From: Diploscapter coronatus
Taxonomy: Eukaryota > Nematoda > Chromadorea > Rhabditida > Rhabditidae
NCBI GenBank assembly: GCA_964036155.1
Contig: OZ038423.1
Coordinates: 80,677,249 to 80,741,248, forward strand
Length of the DNA stretch: 64,000 nt
Direction: 5' to 3'
Shown: in pieces, positions 12,902 to 26,147 of the stretch
Layout: every line of letters starts with the position of its first letter
How positions within the stretch are numbered: position 1 is the first letter of the stretch
Notes under the pieces: model-generated
Database searches by the model: none
Told to the model about the DNA's origin: nothing
Seen by the model: the letters and a program-made list of their open reading frames with translations, nothing else
Translations under genes and position numbers: made by a program

Positions 12902-14055
12902 AGGTGCGTCTCAAAAGTTTGGCCGCACCCCATATTTCCGTGATTTTAGGGACCACAACAAAAACTTGGGTAATCTAACTATAGTATAGGTAATCAGACT
13001 CACTGAGAAATAATATGGGCATATTAATTACCGATGACCCTGTTAAATACCGCGCAAATAGCGGAAAATTCGATTTTGAGCTGTCTCAAAAGTTTGGCCG
13101 CACTTTTATTTTTGATGTAATATTGCATCACGCTATTGATTTTTAGTTTTAATTTTATTTTTATGACATCCTCCATGCTCACATTACCTAACTGCCAAGT
13201 TTCAGCCCGATCTGACTTTTCTGAAGAAAGATATGATTTTTCTTCTCGCAACACTTCCTTAACTATGGAAAATGACAATTTTGTATGGGATTTTGCAGAA
13301 AACTTCTCTTAAAAAATTTATTCTGCAAAAATGAATAGAAATATCCTATAAAATCTTATAGATCCTGGAAGGCCATCCAATTACGCTTATTTATTGCCTT
13401 GATTCATTGCCTGAAACCGCATTGCTGTAGTATAACAGTGCTTCAAGCATACGACATCGTTTTAACTCATCTTAACTATAGAAAATGAGAAAAATTTCAG
13501 GTATTTTCGGAAAGAGCAGTAGTATTCATCTGTAGGATATTTTCAGAGTCAACCATTATTTGATTTTAAAAGTCTATTGGGTGGGCTATCATGACATACT
13601 AATAGCTTCTGGATAAGTTAGCCATTATCAGAGTAACGAATTTTTTAAGAGAAGTTTTCTGCAAAATCCCATACAAAATTGTCATTTTCCATAGTTAAGG
13701 AAGTGTTGCGAGAAGAAAAATCATATCTTTCTTCAGAAAAGTCAGATCGGGCTGAAACTTGGCAGTTAGGTAATGTGAGCATGGAGGATGTCATAAAAAT
13801 AAAATTAAAACTAAAAATCAATAGCGTGATGCAATATTACATCAAAAATAAAAGTGCGGCCAAACTTTTGAGACAGCTCAAAATCGAATTTTCCGCTATT
13901 TGCGCGGTATTTAACAGGGTCATCGGTAATTAATATGCCCATATTATTTCTCAGTGAGTCTGATTACCTATACTATAGTTAGATTACCCAAGTTTTTGTT
14001 GTGGTCCCTAAAATCACGGAAATATGGGGTGCGGCCAAACTTTTGAGACGCACCT
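12902..14055. mobile_element. Palindromic Tc1/mariner-type non-autonomous transposon
   Basis: Two inverted arms, 12902-13318 and 13639-14055 (417 bp each), mirror one another about the same centre with no indel and no mismatch that I found. Start and end coordinates of matching motifs always sum to 26957. The arms enclose a 320-bp unpaired spacer. The ends read AGGTGCGTCTC and GAGACGCACCT and are flanked by TA on both sides (12900-12901, 14056-14057), the Tc1/mariner target site. Each arm carries the motif CTCAAAAGTTTGGCCGCAC twice in the same orientation: at the tip (12908-12928; 14029-14049) and about 175 bp inside (13083-13103; 13854-13874). The identical 84-codon open frames 13024-13278 (-) and 13679-13933 (+) are mirror images within the arms. 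They are not transposase-like. Confidence 0.9.
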
Positions 14056-17000
14056 TATTTATACCCTCAAATCTATTGTACCTCAGTTTGGTTGTACCTT
14101 TCTTCGGAAATATTTATTAAGCGCAAAATTCAAACACGTAAATGGTAAGGATAATTTCCCATTATCACACTGGCAAAATGATTATTCGGACTTTTAATTT
14201 TGATCTAAACACTGATAAGGATTTTAGCTACCATAAGAATTTTAAGTACAGCAATTTGATATATAATATGGGCTTGAAGGGGGTATCCTGCAGCATATAT
14301 GAAAGATTGCTTGAAGAATTTTCTTATTCGAACCATATGGAGATGCCTATACTTTTGACTGTTAAACTGTGGCCTATCTTAGAAACTCCTAATTTTCAAT
14401 AATACTTCGTGGGAAATTATCAATTTCCTAAAGGAGTACAAGAATAATCGGCTTAGGGATTAAAAATAGAATAGAAGCGAAACAAGATGCTCGATGATCT
14501 TCGTTTTTAAGGGGAAAGAATGCAATTGAGGAGTGGAGTATAAATTGATAAGCTTTTAAATAAAGAACCAGGAATTTTTCGAGTTTAACATTTTTCGTTG
14601 GATAAGAATCAAAACACCTGAAATCGAAACAAAGAGTGACATTTTTCGAATTTAATTTCGGAGAGGTAAAGTTGAAAAAAACCAATCTTAAAAGTATATA
14701 CGATTTTTAAATATATTTATTTCTAAAGATCCTGGCAGAACATTAATGACCTAATTTATCTAATAGTTCAAATGTAGCTTCGAAACATGATTGAAAAAGA
14801 AGGTAGCAGCGTTACGATGCTGATTTAGCGCAATGCTATGATAATGATCAATGATAAAATTTCTAGCCTAACTGATCACAATCACTAATTGAAGTACGAT
14901 TTTCAATTAGGTAGTTTCGAACTTGAAAAAATCTGGTAGAAGCACGTCTTTATCAAGTATAAGAGAAATGGCATACAAATTTTGCTAATCATAATTTGGA
15001 AGTTCAAGTTTCTAGAAATGACTCTTGCCAGAGTTGTTTCCGCTATATTTCAGAGAACCATATTTGCAAGAAAGATGAAAACAGTATCGAGTAAATTAGC
15101 GCTATTTTTTAAAGTCAACATAATAAGAAATTGATATCATAGATGGTCATCTAATCAGGTCTATCTCTCAACATAGTAGATCGAAGATAGTGACGATCTA
15201 CAGATTAAATTAGACTTACGCCAAACTGTTTTCCGGTCCTATTCCTTATCATAGGATCAGATGTTCGCGGGTTATTTGCCAAATAGGAACCCTAATATCG
15301 CAGAAAGTAGTAATGTTTAGAAAAAATGCGTTTTCGGAGATGGATGATTTAATAATGCATCATTTACCGTCAGAAACGTTCGTTCTTTAGAAATTGATAT
15401 TAATTTTTCAAAGAAAAGGAAGTTGTAGAGTCCATAGATAGCTTAGCTTGTCGTGATGATGAGATGTCGTAAGCTAAACTGTCGTATTCTATTCTAGTAA
15501 ATGTCGTGATGACATGGCCTACTTTTCTCACTATTTCTTTTTACCTTCACTCTTACTCTATTATCTATAGCTCACGATATCCCGACATCATGACAAATAC
15601 GAATCTCCAGGTCTATAGAGTATATGTTGGAAAAATTTCAGAGGAAAACATCGAAATGTGTACTTATTTCAGTACAAGGTGGTCGATGAAAATATTGTTG
15701 TCAAAAATTCTAGCAGTCTCGAGTTCCAGTAAAACTATAGACAAAAATTAGTTCTATTTGGTTGAAAAAACGCGGAATATGAAAACAAATCCAAAATCAT
15801 GTAATGAAACGATATGATCGAAAAGAAATAAATAATCCCGGTTAAGTTGAAAACTTACGGACCAGATTTGCAAATAAAAACTGCGGGTGCGGGTGTCAAA
15901 ATTTCGAGAAAAAAAAATTGCAAGTCTGTCTCGGATGATCAAGAAATATTGCAGAATTGCAGAAAAATCTAAAGATTAAAGTAATTGAAATATGATTTAA
16001 AAGTGTTATATATGAATAATTCAGATAAATAATTGAATCACGTTTTATATCTATTACAGAATAGTGTAGGCGCGAAAAATAATAGCACTGTCATCCGAAA
16101 AAATTCTCACACGATAAGAAGAAATGCCTATGTCAGAAGTCTATGTGAATGCATTCCTAAAATATTTACGATTCGTATAAATAAATAGCAGATAAAAAGA
16201 GATAAGACATAAATGACGAGAAATGATAAATGAAAAATCGATCAATTATGCATGCATGAATGTAGTTTTTTCGAGCTATGATCAATTAGGGAGAGAATTT
16301 AGTTGATGGATATGTTTCTGAGAATCCAGTATGATAGAAATATCCTTAAGAAATGTTAGTTTTATGGAAATTGTGCGATTATAACATGAAAAAATAACTT
16401 AATTGGAGGTTTTATGACATCTTTTTTAAAAAATTATACGTTATTTTTAAAAAGTATGATATGAGAAAAAAACGCATTCAGATATAAATTAAATCTAACC
16501 AAATCACAAATGCATTCTATCGACATACTTTGACGTTGAATAAAACATCGTTGATCCAAAATCTGTCATTTTTTTCTCAAAATCTCTAAATCTAACGAGT
16601 TGTTTTGCACCCTGTCAAAATACGTTCATATATGCCTCTTTCTTTGACCATGGTCTCTAACACGCACCAACCACCCCTATGGCAATTATACTTCTAGGGT
16701 AATCGGCACTTTGTCGATATACCAGACGGATTTAAAATTGTATGTTTAAACATTGATTGATAGGTTTAAATAAAATTATGCTTTTATTATTTTTAAACTT
16801 TGCAATGTTATAGTGGTTCAATTAAATTTAAAATTAAATGTTTCCAGTGACTTTTAAAGTTCATCTGACCAAATTCCCTGAAAATCCGAATCATATAAAC
16901 TGAAATCAAGAGAAATTAACCCCATCGAAAGTTTAAAAGATGAGCTGTACGAATTTTTACGTAAAATATGAGTTATGATAGGGTAAATTAGGGCGAATTA

Positions 17001-18960
17001 TTTACATGTAAAGCGGGGTTCAAAGAGTAGATGCCATAGAGGATGTATATCATGCATAGTTAGGTCAATATTTTGCTCGGGTACCATTTTTATAGGTTCA
17101 AACGCGCCTAAATTTTGAATATGGCACACCTTTGAAATTGGGGCTAAACTTTAGATATATTTAAAAATATAAAAAAAAATGAAATTATATGTAAACTGAG
17201 GTATGATATATTGAATATAGCTTACTGACAAGATATCTATTTGCTTAACATAAGGTGTTCTTTTTTATCTGAGTATCCAGTACTTTCTTACAATGGAGCA
17301 ATGTAAACATTGACAAGGATATGTTAACAGTGATCTCTATAAATGGTGGGCAAACAATATCTAGTTTTCATATTTCTTGTAGTTTGATATAGATCTAGAG
17401 CATAGGTTGAAGGTTGTTTTCATTATATTCATTCTGAAGTATATTTTGATCCTGTTTAATATATGCAAATATAATTCCTTCGCTTTAGAGTATTATGATT
17501 ATTTATAAAATAATAGCTTAAAAATATTTATTTCTATTTTGCTGATTAATATATAATGACCTTAAAATGTTGAGATTTTTGTTATTCCCGCATTTTTCTA
17601 ATGTCACATGGAGAAAAAGTTCAAATTTCAAATATCGCCTTGATGATGTTGCAGAAAAGTGTTCTTTACCACTTCAAAATATCGAATTTCAATAATTTTT
17701 TGGCGGGAAAAACTGTCTGCACTGCAGATTTGTGGAAGTGAAATGCACGCAAATTTACGCAAGAAAAATGTTCAAAAATTTGATGCGTACTTTTATCATG
17801 AATTGTGCATTATTTAAAGGGTCAAGGTAGTTATTCTTTTTGTTATGTTTTTGATCAGTCTAAAAGACACTTAGGCTTAGATTGAAAAGTTTTGAAGACG
17901 TTCCAAGAATCTATAAATAAAAAATAAAGTTTCTGAAATATTCCCAACGATTTTTTTTTTTAAAAATGACTATAGTTTTATTTTATTTTTCGTCTAGCAA
18001 AACTTTTGAAGTGTGCTAAAATGTGCGCTTTTCCTGCGCATTTTAGTGTATATGTTGGGCTTGCATTTATTTTATTTGACCTCATAAATGCGTTTTAGGA
18101 AGAAAAGTTTCAGCGGAAAAAACATAGGAGAAAATGTTTGAACGCCATAGTTTAAAAATATGGGAAAAAATTTCATTAATCTGCCATAATTTACGTTTGC
18201 TTTTTCACCGGATAAAAATTTGGAACTTGAAAAACGACAATTATTTTAGTCACGTATATTAACATTAAAAATTATGTGCTAAGCTAGGATTTAAAGGTTT
18301 AGGTCATTTCCTTAAATGGCCATTTTATGGGTTCTAAAAACTCTTGCTCAGATCAGTTCCTTGGTCCTTTAGAACAAAAATCATGCTATTCTTCAAAATA
18401 TTGAGTACTTTTCACCCAAATATTCTTCCTTGGTTTTAGAAGAAAAGTACTCATTTTAAAGGAAAGTTTTCAGCTTATCCTTATCCACTTCCTTGATCCA
18501 AAAATTTCCTGGTGCAATTTTCGAGCTGTGATTCCCACAGTGCTCAAATTTGACCTGATCTTCTAGAATCTGGTTAACCTAGGGCGTCAGAACTTTTTGT
18601 ATCCATTTTATTTTTACCAGCCTGAGCATTTGTATATCTAAAGCAGGTCTCTTGACCTATGCTTTATCATGAAGCTAGAATTTTTTCTTTCCAAAGTTTC
18701 GGTTTTAGCCCTTTGCGATATTTGAGTTGCTGCTCATACGCGAATTTACGTAGGCCAAATTGCATCTGTTCCTGCCTATTCACAGGTCTTTGATTCGGAG
18801 AAAAATTTAATGACATATCCTAGCCGTTTTTGCTCGACTATCTTATATCATTGGCGAGGGATTTCTTATTTTAGACATTCAAAGGGGGAGGGGATATTTT
18901 AGAGTGGGCAGCCAAGAAAAAAAGAAGAGGAGTAAAGAAGAATCTTAGTCTTTGTTTGAT
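14056..18960. other. Gene-poor AT-rich stretch
   Basis: About 4.9 kb with no exon I can support on either strand. Open frames are short and low in complexity. It precedes the flp-5-like gene and may hold its cis-regulatory DNA. A small inverted repeat around 18400-18450 pairs GAGTACTTTTC with GAAAAGTACTC. Confidence 0.5.
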
Positions 18961-19046
18961 GGGCGTGGCTTAGTGGCTAGAGGCCTTGACTTGGCGGCTA
19001 AAGGGGGCGTGGCTCAGAGGCTAGGGGACTTGACTAGTTTTCCGCC
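18961..19046 (+). repeat. Tandem GGGCGTGGCT duplication before flp-5-like start
   Basis: Two tandem units of about 44 bp begin GGGCGTGGCTTAGTGGCTAG (18961) and GGGCGTGGCTCAGAGGCTAG (19005), ending roughly 20 bp before the ATG. GGGCGTGGC matches the GC/CACCC box bound by KLF/Sp1 zinc-finger factors, so this could be a promoter or 5'UTR element. Function is inferred only. Confidence 0.5.
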
Positions 19047-19068
19047 AAAAAGAATTACTTTTGCAAAC

Positions 19069-22000
19069 ATGGGCGTCGCCAGAAGCCTTGTTCTCACTAT
19101 TATCGCCTCACTAATTATCCTAGATGTCGTTTACTCCCAGAGGTAGGCGCTTTAATAGTTCGATCATTTAAAGTTAGCCGAATTGGTAAATCTAGAAATC
19201 AGCATAGCTAACAATAAGAGGTTCAGTGATTCAGCAAACAATATCCTTATTTTTACTAGAAACGCTTTCAGATAAAAACATTGAGAAGCATGATATAGAT
19301 TTTAGCTGATTAATCTTGCAGCTTGTTTTTTCCTTCAATTATTGAAGACTTTACGTTCATTGAACTTTAATTAAAACTTTTGCAATTTAATCTTCTTTAA
19401 ATTTAACCTTACATCAAATTTATTTTACGATAGCGTACGAAGTTGTGCACAAAAACAGCGTGAAGCGAAAGTTTCGATTAATTCTACTACTTTTTTGAGA
19501 CTTCAACAATAAGGGAACGACGAAATGCTTGCACTATTTTACTTTTAGATCTCTAAAATTTGACTGTCAAGATAGAATTGAAGTTGAATTAAAAATTAGA
19601 CCTGAAATACGAAACGAAGAATGTCAACTTTTCTGGTGACAATTCCAAGAAGTAAAATATCACAATAATATCCAATCTTCGTCCTTATTTGTCTATCAAC
19701 TATTTTGGAGATCCCGTTTTTTGGCATGCATGAATTTCCAGAAAATTATTGACCAGGAATTCTTTCAAAGAATAGTCTTCTGGGTGAACACTTCATTTTA
19801 TTTGAACACTGAAATTTTAATCATGTTTGAAGATCGAAACTACACTTTTTGAACGCATTTTTCACGTAGGAGGTTGGACATTTCAGAATGATGTTTCAAA
19901 ATGTTTGGTGAAATTGTATCATTTAAATCAAATTGTTCTGTCCTTGAAAAGTTGAGGATAATTGTCCCGCTAATTATTTAATCCCGGAACTATTTAACAT
20001 TATGGCATATTTGTGGTGGTGACAGCTAAACGTGTTTTTAACAAGATTAATTTTATCTTGCAAAAATTTTCCGGTCATAAAGAGAAACCTCGTGGTCTAG
20101 ACTTAGAACCTGTAAAAATACGCGTCATGCCCTAGGAGATTCGATAAAGGTCCCTTACTTTTGTTATCTTTATCCACGGAAATTGGGTTTTAACGTTGAG
20201 ATTCAGGAGGGTTTTTGATGTTCATTGCGCCTGTGCAAAAGTGTTTTCCTTCAATTTTTGCGTAAAAGCAAAAATCTCTTATGATATATCATTTCGACGA
20301 GAATTTCGTATTGAATTTTACTGAACCATTTCAATTATTCGAAGCACCCATAAACTAATCTCGACTTTACGGAAACAGATTTTAACGCTCAAAATGGCAA
20401 TTACATGATACCCCAGGGTATATGTCCGGAAATAAAGTCGAATTTAAACTATTATTGCAACAGTTTTAGCTTAATAAAAAGACTTAGTAATGAAACCTAA
20501 AGATGAAAAATAAGTCGCATCATCTAATGTTTTCTTTATATTTAGCGTAGTGAAATATGGCTTGAAATGACGTAAAATTGTTTGAAATATTAGAGGAGTT
20601 AACGGGAACCAAAGTGTTTCAAATGTATTACTACTGCGCATTTTTAGAATCATCGCCCCATTAAATATTTAAATAGCCTGAAAGCATGCTAGATTAACCC
20701 TAACGATGATTAATGGCAACATTTTAGTATTTATTATTTCGACTCTCTGAAATGACCTTATGACTCGAGACACATTGAAAATTTGATATTTTGAATTTTA
20801 ATTTATGAGGATCTTGGGAAATTTTGGAATAAAAAACTTTAGGTCGCTTAGAAATCAGATCACATATTATGCTAATTTCTTAAGTTCATAATATCTGAGT
20901 CCAAATATCAATTTAGCATGATATGACATGAAATTTAAGAAAAGCAAGATCCCGCGTCAAACTTTGCGGTGATCAAATTACAGAAGTTCGTGGTTTTTAA
21001 AATTACATCTGCCCTTTAATTATGCTAAATTTGTATCATTTTGAGAAATTATTCAGATCTTTGATATTCTTAGAAACTAAATAAGCTTCTTTCTTAGAAC
21101 TTCTATTCATTTTTTCAAAAATGGTAATTAAATGAGAAAATAGAAAAAAAAAACTATCAAAACTGTTTGTACGTGAACTTGCTGAGTTTTCAAAAAATCT
21201 AAAATAATAAGACTTTGTTATTTCAGGTTAGATTTTTGCGTAGCTGTCTAAAATTCATTACCGATTCATTTCATTTTTCTGCGGGGGCTTTAGCAATTTC
21301 CAAGAAAGGAAATGAAACTCTTGACCAGGCCATAAGAAACTTAGCAAATATTTTTTCTTGGATTTTTTCGAGTTTAATTAAACAATTACCTCGTGGTAAT
21401 GAGGTTTTCAAGACCAAAGTCGAAATATTTTGAAGGAGAAGAAAGGAATTTCGTCAAATAGAAAAGATATCGTTTAAAAAATAGCATTATTTAGCATAAA
21501 AATAAAATGTATACTGAATTAAAATTTTTAAAAATCATAACGATTAATCATATTTTAAAGACACCACAATTTAATGGCAAAAATTGACAATCAAATCTAT
21601 TATGATAAAGTATTCTAATGCAAACTATATTAATAGTTATTTATGGTATATTTCAATGTAATCTGTATTAGTAATTACTACAATAGCTTAAAAATATTTA
21701 AATTAAAGTAATTTAAGTGATGATGAAGAGTTGGTCCGAATAATGCGGTCACCTGAAAGAAACAAGTTCATTCGGTTCGGTCGAGGCGGTGCGAAATTCA
21801 TTCGTTTTGGACGCAGTTCTTCATCTACTTGGGTAAGTCTTAAATTTAAGCCTGAACTATCAATTATCATTTAAGAATATATTTTAACTTAGGTTTAAAT
21901 TAATTTATATGCATTGTTAAAATAATATCGCAACATTGTCTTATATAACTCATGCACAAAGTCATACATTTTTGAAATATATCAAACTTACATCTTAAAT

Positions 22001-24103
22001 GATTTTTATTAATCCGTGGTTGAATCATTATATTATATTATGATATTTATATCTATTCCTGAAAACTCAGGAAGCGTATCAAATAGAATTAGCAACCTTA
22101 AGTATTTTTGCATTACGTTCTCAATTCCCATTCATTTGTGTTAACGGTTATTTGAATATTCATATGCCACAAACAAAAAAACTCATTATTATTGATGCTT
22201 TATGACAGCATACCACCGACACCAAAAACATCCCATCTGCGCATGAAAGCATCATAAATCTGCAGATAATAATTGGGGGTATAATCTCATTACGGCATTT
22301 ATTCTGTAGTCCTTGATATTTTACAATTCTACAAAGTACTAACCGCAAAATAGGCCCACCTACCAGAATTTAAATTGAATTTGGCTGAAACTTTTCAGTG
22401 AACTAGTTTGAAATTCAACTATTTTAGTTTAGTTCGAAGTATTATTTTTGGGACTAGAAATGCTAATTTTTGGAACTCATAATAGGGTAATAATTGACAA
22501 TTAGGACTTTTCAACCTTTTGGTCCTCATACCTAATTTACATGCAATTATAAAGTAGAGTTGAATTTTTCAAGGCTCTAGCCTAAAATATGCACTTTGAA
22601 ATTTCAACTAGCAATGTTTAAAAGATAATAACTAATTTAAAACCATGCGTCTTACCGAAAGTACGCAATGGTTTTATGTTCGGAAGAATGCACATAATAC
22701 GCGTAATTGCACTAATTATTTCCAGACGCTAGTGAGCTTAAAATAGCCCTATTTATGTCTAAAATATACAAACCATGCATATCGCTTTTAGAGGTATTAT
22801 GAATCCAAAATGAGCACTTGTAAACTTAAAATGACGAAGTTATTCGAAAATTCATAACTTTTGCGTAATTTTAGATTATGACTCAATTAAATGGAAATTT
22901 TACTTTTCAGTTCCGAAATATGGAATTATTTAAAATGCGCGATTTTTTCCTAAATTTTCAATTACGACTAAATTAAAACGAAAATAAACTTTTCAGGTCT
23001 AAAGTTATGAATGAATTCAGAACTTCATGATTTCTATTGTTTACATTTCAAGCAGGAAATGATGTAATCAATCCACTCGAGTTTGCGAAACCTTTGTCGA
23101 CCTTTTAGCGAGAGAATTTTCGATTTCAATTTAGTGAAGGTGTTTGAAAAGCCTGCAAATAGCTCGAAAAATGACATTTCCGCAAAAAACGCTTTCCATT
23201 TTTCCATTCATAATGCAATATTCGAAAATTGTTTCAGAATCATTGCAAAATATGACGAGTTTACCTACTCCCTCGCATAGCATGCTAAAGAATATGATTT
23301 CAAAACGTTTCGTATACGTCACACAATATTTGAACTCAACAAAATTAGCAAGTCAGAAGGGCTACCTACCCTCCACTACTCTCGAAAATTTGAGTTGATC
23401 TAGAATTTCACTTCAGACTAATTTTATTAGCTGTAGTCGCCAAATTTAGACTAAAATATAATGGATTGCTGGATCAAATATTACGCATATTACGCCATAA
23501 AATGATGATTATTTTTCGCAATAGAATAATGTAATTTAGCAAATCGAATACATTCAATTTTCATGCTGGCTGGCTATAGTTTTGAGTCATTCAAACAATG
23601 GAAAATCGTGATATTTCTTAAAAAAAAAAAGACAATCTTAATCATTTCTGGCAAAACTCTGTCATTTTTCCGATCTACAAGATTTCCTCTTTCATCTTTA
23701 ATACTTCACGCGTCTATGGGTGATCCGTTTTAGATGGGTGCCTTTTTCGCGCTTTACGAATAAATCGCATTACTTCCACGGATTTTGTGCTCTAATTCCA
23801 ATTTACGCGCGCTCCAACTCGAATTTACATCAAAAGATGAGAAAAGGGCGAAAATAGGCCAAACCGACAGGAAATCAAAATTTCAAAATGAAATATTTTG
23901 GCAGGCGAGATGAAATTTCGACGGGGTTATATGAGTTATAAAATTAGAAACAAATGTTTCAAAAACCTTAAATAGGAAAATAATTTTTAAAATAAGACTA
24001 AAAACTCAAATTTCAGGAAGACCCCTCTCAGTTGGAGGCTCTGGATGAAACCGTTGAAGTGAAGCGAGCCGCCGGCGGTGCGAAATTCATCCGATTTGGA
24101 TAA
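19069..24103 (+). CDS. flp-5: FMRFamide-like neuropeptide precursor, flp-5-like
   Basis: Secreted precursor cut in neuronal dense-core vesicles into C-terminally amidated peptides that act on GPCRs. Three exons: 19069-19142, 21718-21832, 24017-24103 (TAA), joining in phase (2 then 0). Exon 1 is a signal peptide: MGVARSLVL, then a hydrophobic core ending DVVYSQ. Exon 2 starts with an acidic spacer (SDDEELVRIM) and holds two copies, NKFIRFGR and GGAKFIRFGR. Exon 3 gives a spacer, the dibasic site KR, then AAGGAKFIRFG directly before the stop, so the last glycine is the amide donor. GAKFIRF-amide is the defining peptide of C. elegans flp-5, which also has three KFIRF peptides. Protein about 92 residues in a 5-kb gene: the introns are 2.6 and 2.2 kb, unusually long for this window. 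Upstream lies the GGGCGTGGC duplication; a hairpin MITE follows the stop by 50 bp. Confidence 0.92.
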
Positions 24104-24146
24104 TTTTGACAATTCCACCCCTCTCAACGCATTTTCACTCACCACA

Positions 24147-24317
24147 AAAATGCAGACTTCTCAAAACTCGGACCCGCAAAACACCCACGCAAATCGACCA
24201 ACCCGCCGAAAAATACTATGACATATCGAGAGAAAAAGAACATATTTTCTTTTTCTCTATTTTTCTGTGGGTCAATTTGCAGATTTTTGTGGGTCTCGCG
24301 TTTTGAGAAGTCTGTAA
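24147..24317. mobile_element. Hairpin MITE just after flp-5-like stop
   Basis: Inverted ends CAGACTTCTCAAAAC and GTTTTGAGAAGTCTG enclose a near-palindrome whose two halves (24147-24240 and 24241-24317) mirror each other through GGGTC/TTTGCG blocks and a GAGAAAAAG centre. The flanks CAAAAATG and TAAAAATC match at 6 of 8 positions, possibly a decayed target duplication. It probably lies in the 3'UTR of the neuropeptide gene. Confidence 0.75.
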
Positions 24318-24322
24318 AAATC

Positions 24323-26147
24323 ACCTAAAGAGCCTAAGATAGCACTTACAAGCCACTAAATCCTCAGAAAATTTCGCCAGATTTAGTTTTTCTTAGTTTT
24401 TATCTGCAATCTTGTTTGCTAAATATGTTGCACTTGAAAGTCATTCGCCAAAACGCAAATTGTGATCTCGGAAAATATCGATTCTTGGGGAATTAGCATA
24501 TTAAAAAAACACGACGATAATTTACCGATATAATTTCATCGACCTGTATCGGCGATTTTTAGGTAGACCGATATTGACCGATTTTTTAGGTTTTATATCG
24601 GTAGATTAACGTTTGTTTGGAGATTTTAGACGAAATTTAGACTTCCAATAGTCGATATATTATATCTTGTGTATATTTACTAATTCATTTCCGTAAGTAT
24701 CTTCATACTATAATAGTTGAGAACGTATAAGATCAGAACAAGCGAGTCCATCTAAAGACATCTAATAATTATCGCCTCTCCTCACAAAATTTAACTCGAT
24801 GCGAAAAACATCGAGGAAAAATGGATATTATTATTTTTTGATAATAAACGTTTTTGTTATCAAATATATCAAACATTTTATTGAATTTCTAGGGCAAAGC
24901 ATATTTTCGTCATCAAAATCAGCCAAAATTCAACAGAAAACCTAGTTTGATCTGAATGAATGGCAATTGTCTATAAATTCCTACGTAAAACACGAAAAAA
25001 TTAACACAAAGAAAATGCTAAAGCCTGCACACCTGTTATTTTTAAATGACAAAGATAATATCTGTCAAAAATGTCGAAATCAAACTTTATCTTGCTGCAA
25101 TAATAATTGAAAGTAAAAGTAGGGACCGCCAAGCCCCGCCCCTTTCACTTGATTCAAAAGTGTCCATAGTTGATAACCCTTTCGATTATCGCAAATATTT
25201 TTTGTTTTACTTTTATTTTTAATAATTGATCGGTACCTACTATACAATTCGATACCGCTCTTTCACGTGGTGATATCGATTTATTGATCGGGATGCGAAA
25301 AAAGTCCGCAAATGCGCGTCAAATTATAGCAATGCTAATATTTAGAGTTATAAAAAAGGCACATTTAATTTTTTTTGATGAATCGGTACACCTAGCTGAT
25401 ATCTACAAAATATGTAAAAATTAGAAAAATCCTGCGGCGCCAAACTTTTCCCGAGGCAATAATAGATGCTCGCCTTTGGGGTACTGTATCTTTACAAGGG
25501 ATCGGTAAAATCGTCTGAAAACTTGACTAAAATAAAATTTGACACTCCCTAATTATGCTACTCGAAAGAAAAAAACGAAATTTTATCAGAAAATATTTTT
25601 AAAATTAATTTCAAAATGACCATTTTTTTGTCTTTACTAATTTGGATTGCTCTAGTCATATTTTTAAAGGCACATGTGTTTTTATTTGATATTTTGATTA
25701 GTTGGTCAATTGTCTATCTTCAGTGAAAAAATCAGAAAAATCCTGCGGCGCCGAGCTGAGATCCTGATAATCCGCGAAAATATAAAAGAAGCCAATGCTG
25801 AAATGAAAGAGAGTGCAGAGAAAAAGATCCCCAAAGGCAGAGAAAGAAAGGGGGAAGCGAGCGGCATAGTGTCTTTTGCAGATAAACCACGCCCCTTTCC
25901 CTTGTCCACGAAAAGGAGCGATTTTGCCGATTTTTCGCGTTAAATTTTACCAATTTTTTAATCAGTGACGTATTTTTTCGCGGTTTTTTCGGTGGGGATG
26001 TTTAGAGGGGCACCTCAGCCTCTGAAAAATGTAGAAAACATAGTGCCAGAGCGAATTTGGCAAAATGGCTGGCGGTCTCTAAGTAAAAGGGAAGTGTTTA
26101 TTCGAAATTCCCGTCAAAAATTAAGCAAATAATTTCATTAAAATAAA
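24323..26147. other. Region between the two tail-to-tail FLP genes
   Basis: No exon supported. Two copies of a short block (AAAAATCCTGCGGCGCC) occur at about 25427 and 25734, and a CCGATAT-rich patch at 24530-24610. GC-box-like CCGCCCC and CCACGCCCC occur near 25136 and 25888. The overlapping open frames at 25706-25953 on both strands look like chance. Confidence 0.4.

Noticed and set aside
13024..13933. Two identical 84-codon open frames on opposite strands
   Set aside because: They are mirror images inside the inverted arms of the Tc1-type element and show no transposase or other domain.
18961..19046. tRNA-like A box (TGGCTTAGTGG) in the duplicated unit
   Set aside because: No B box, no acceptor stem and no cloverleaf could be drawn.
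21215..21433. Open frame after a TTTCAG in the first flp-5-like intron
   Set aside because: Joining it to the signal-peptide exon in the required phase gives an immediate stop; the exon at 21718 fits perfectly instead.
25706..25953. Overlapping open frames on both strands with an R/K-rich protein
   Set aside because: No splice context and low complexity; open on three frames at once, as expected by chance.
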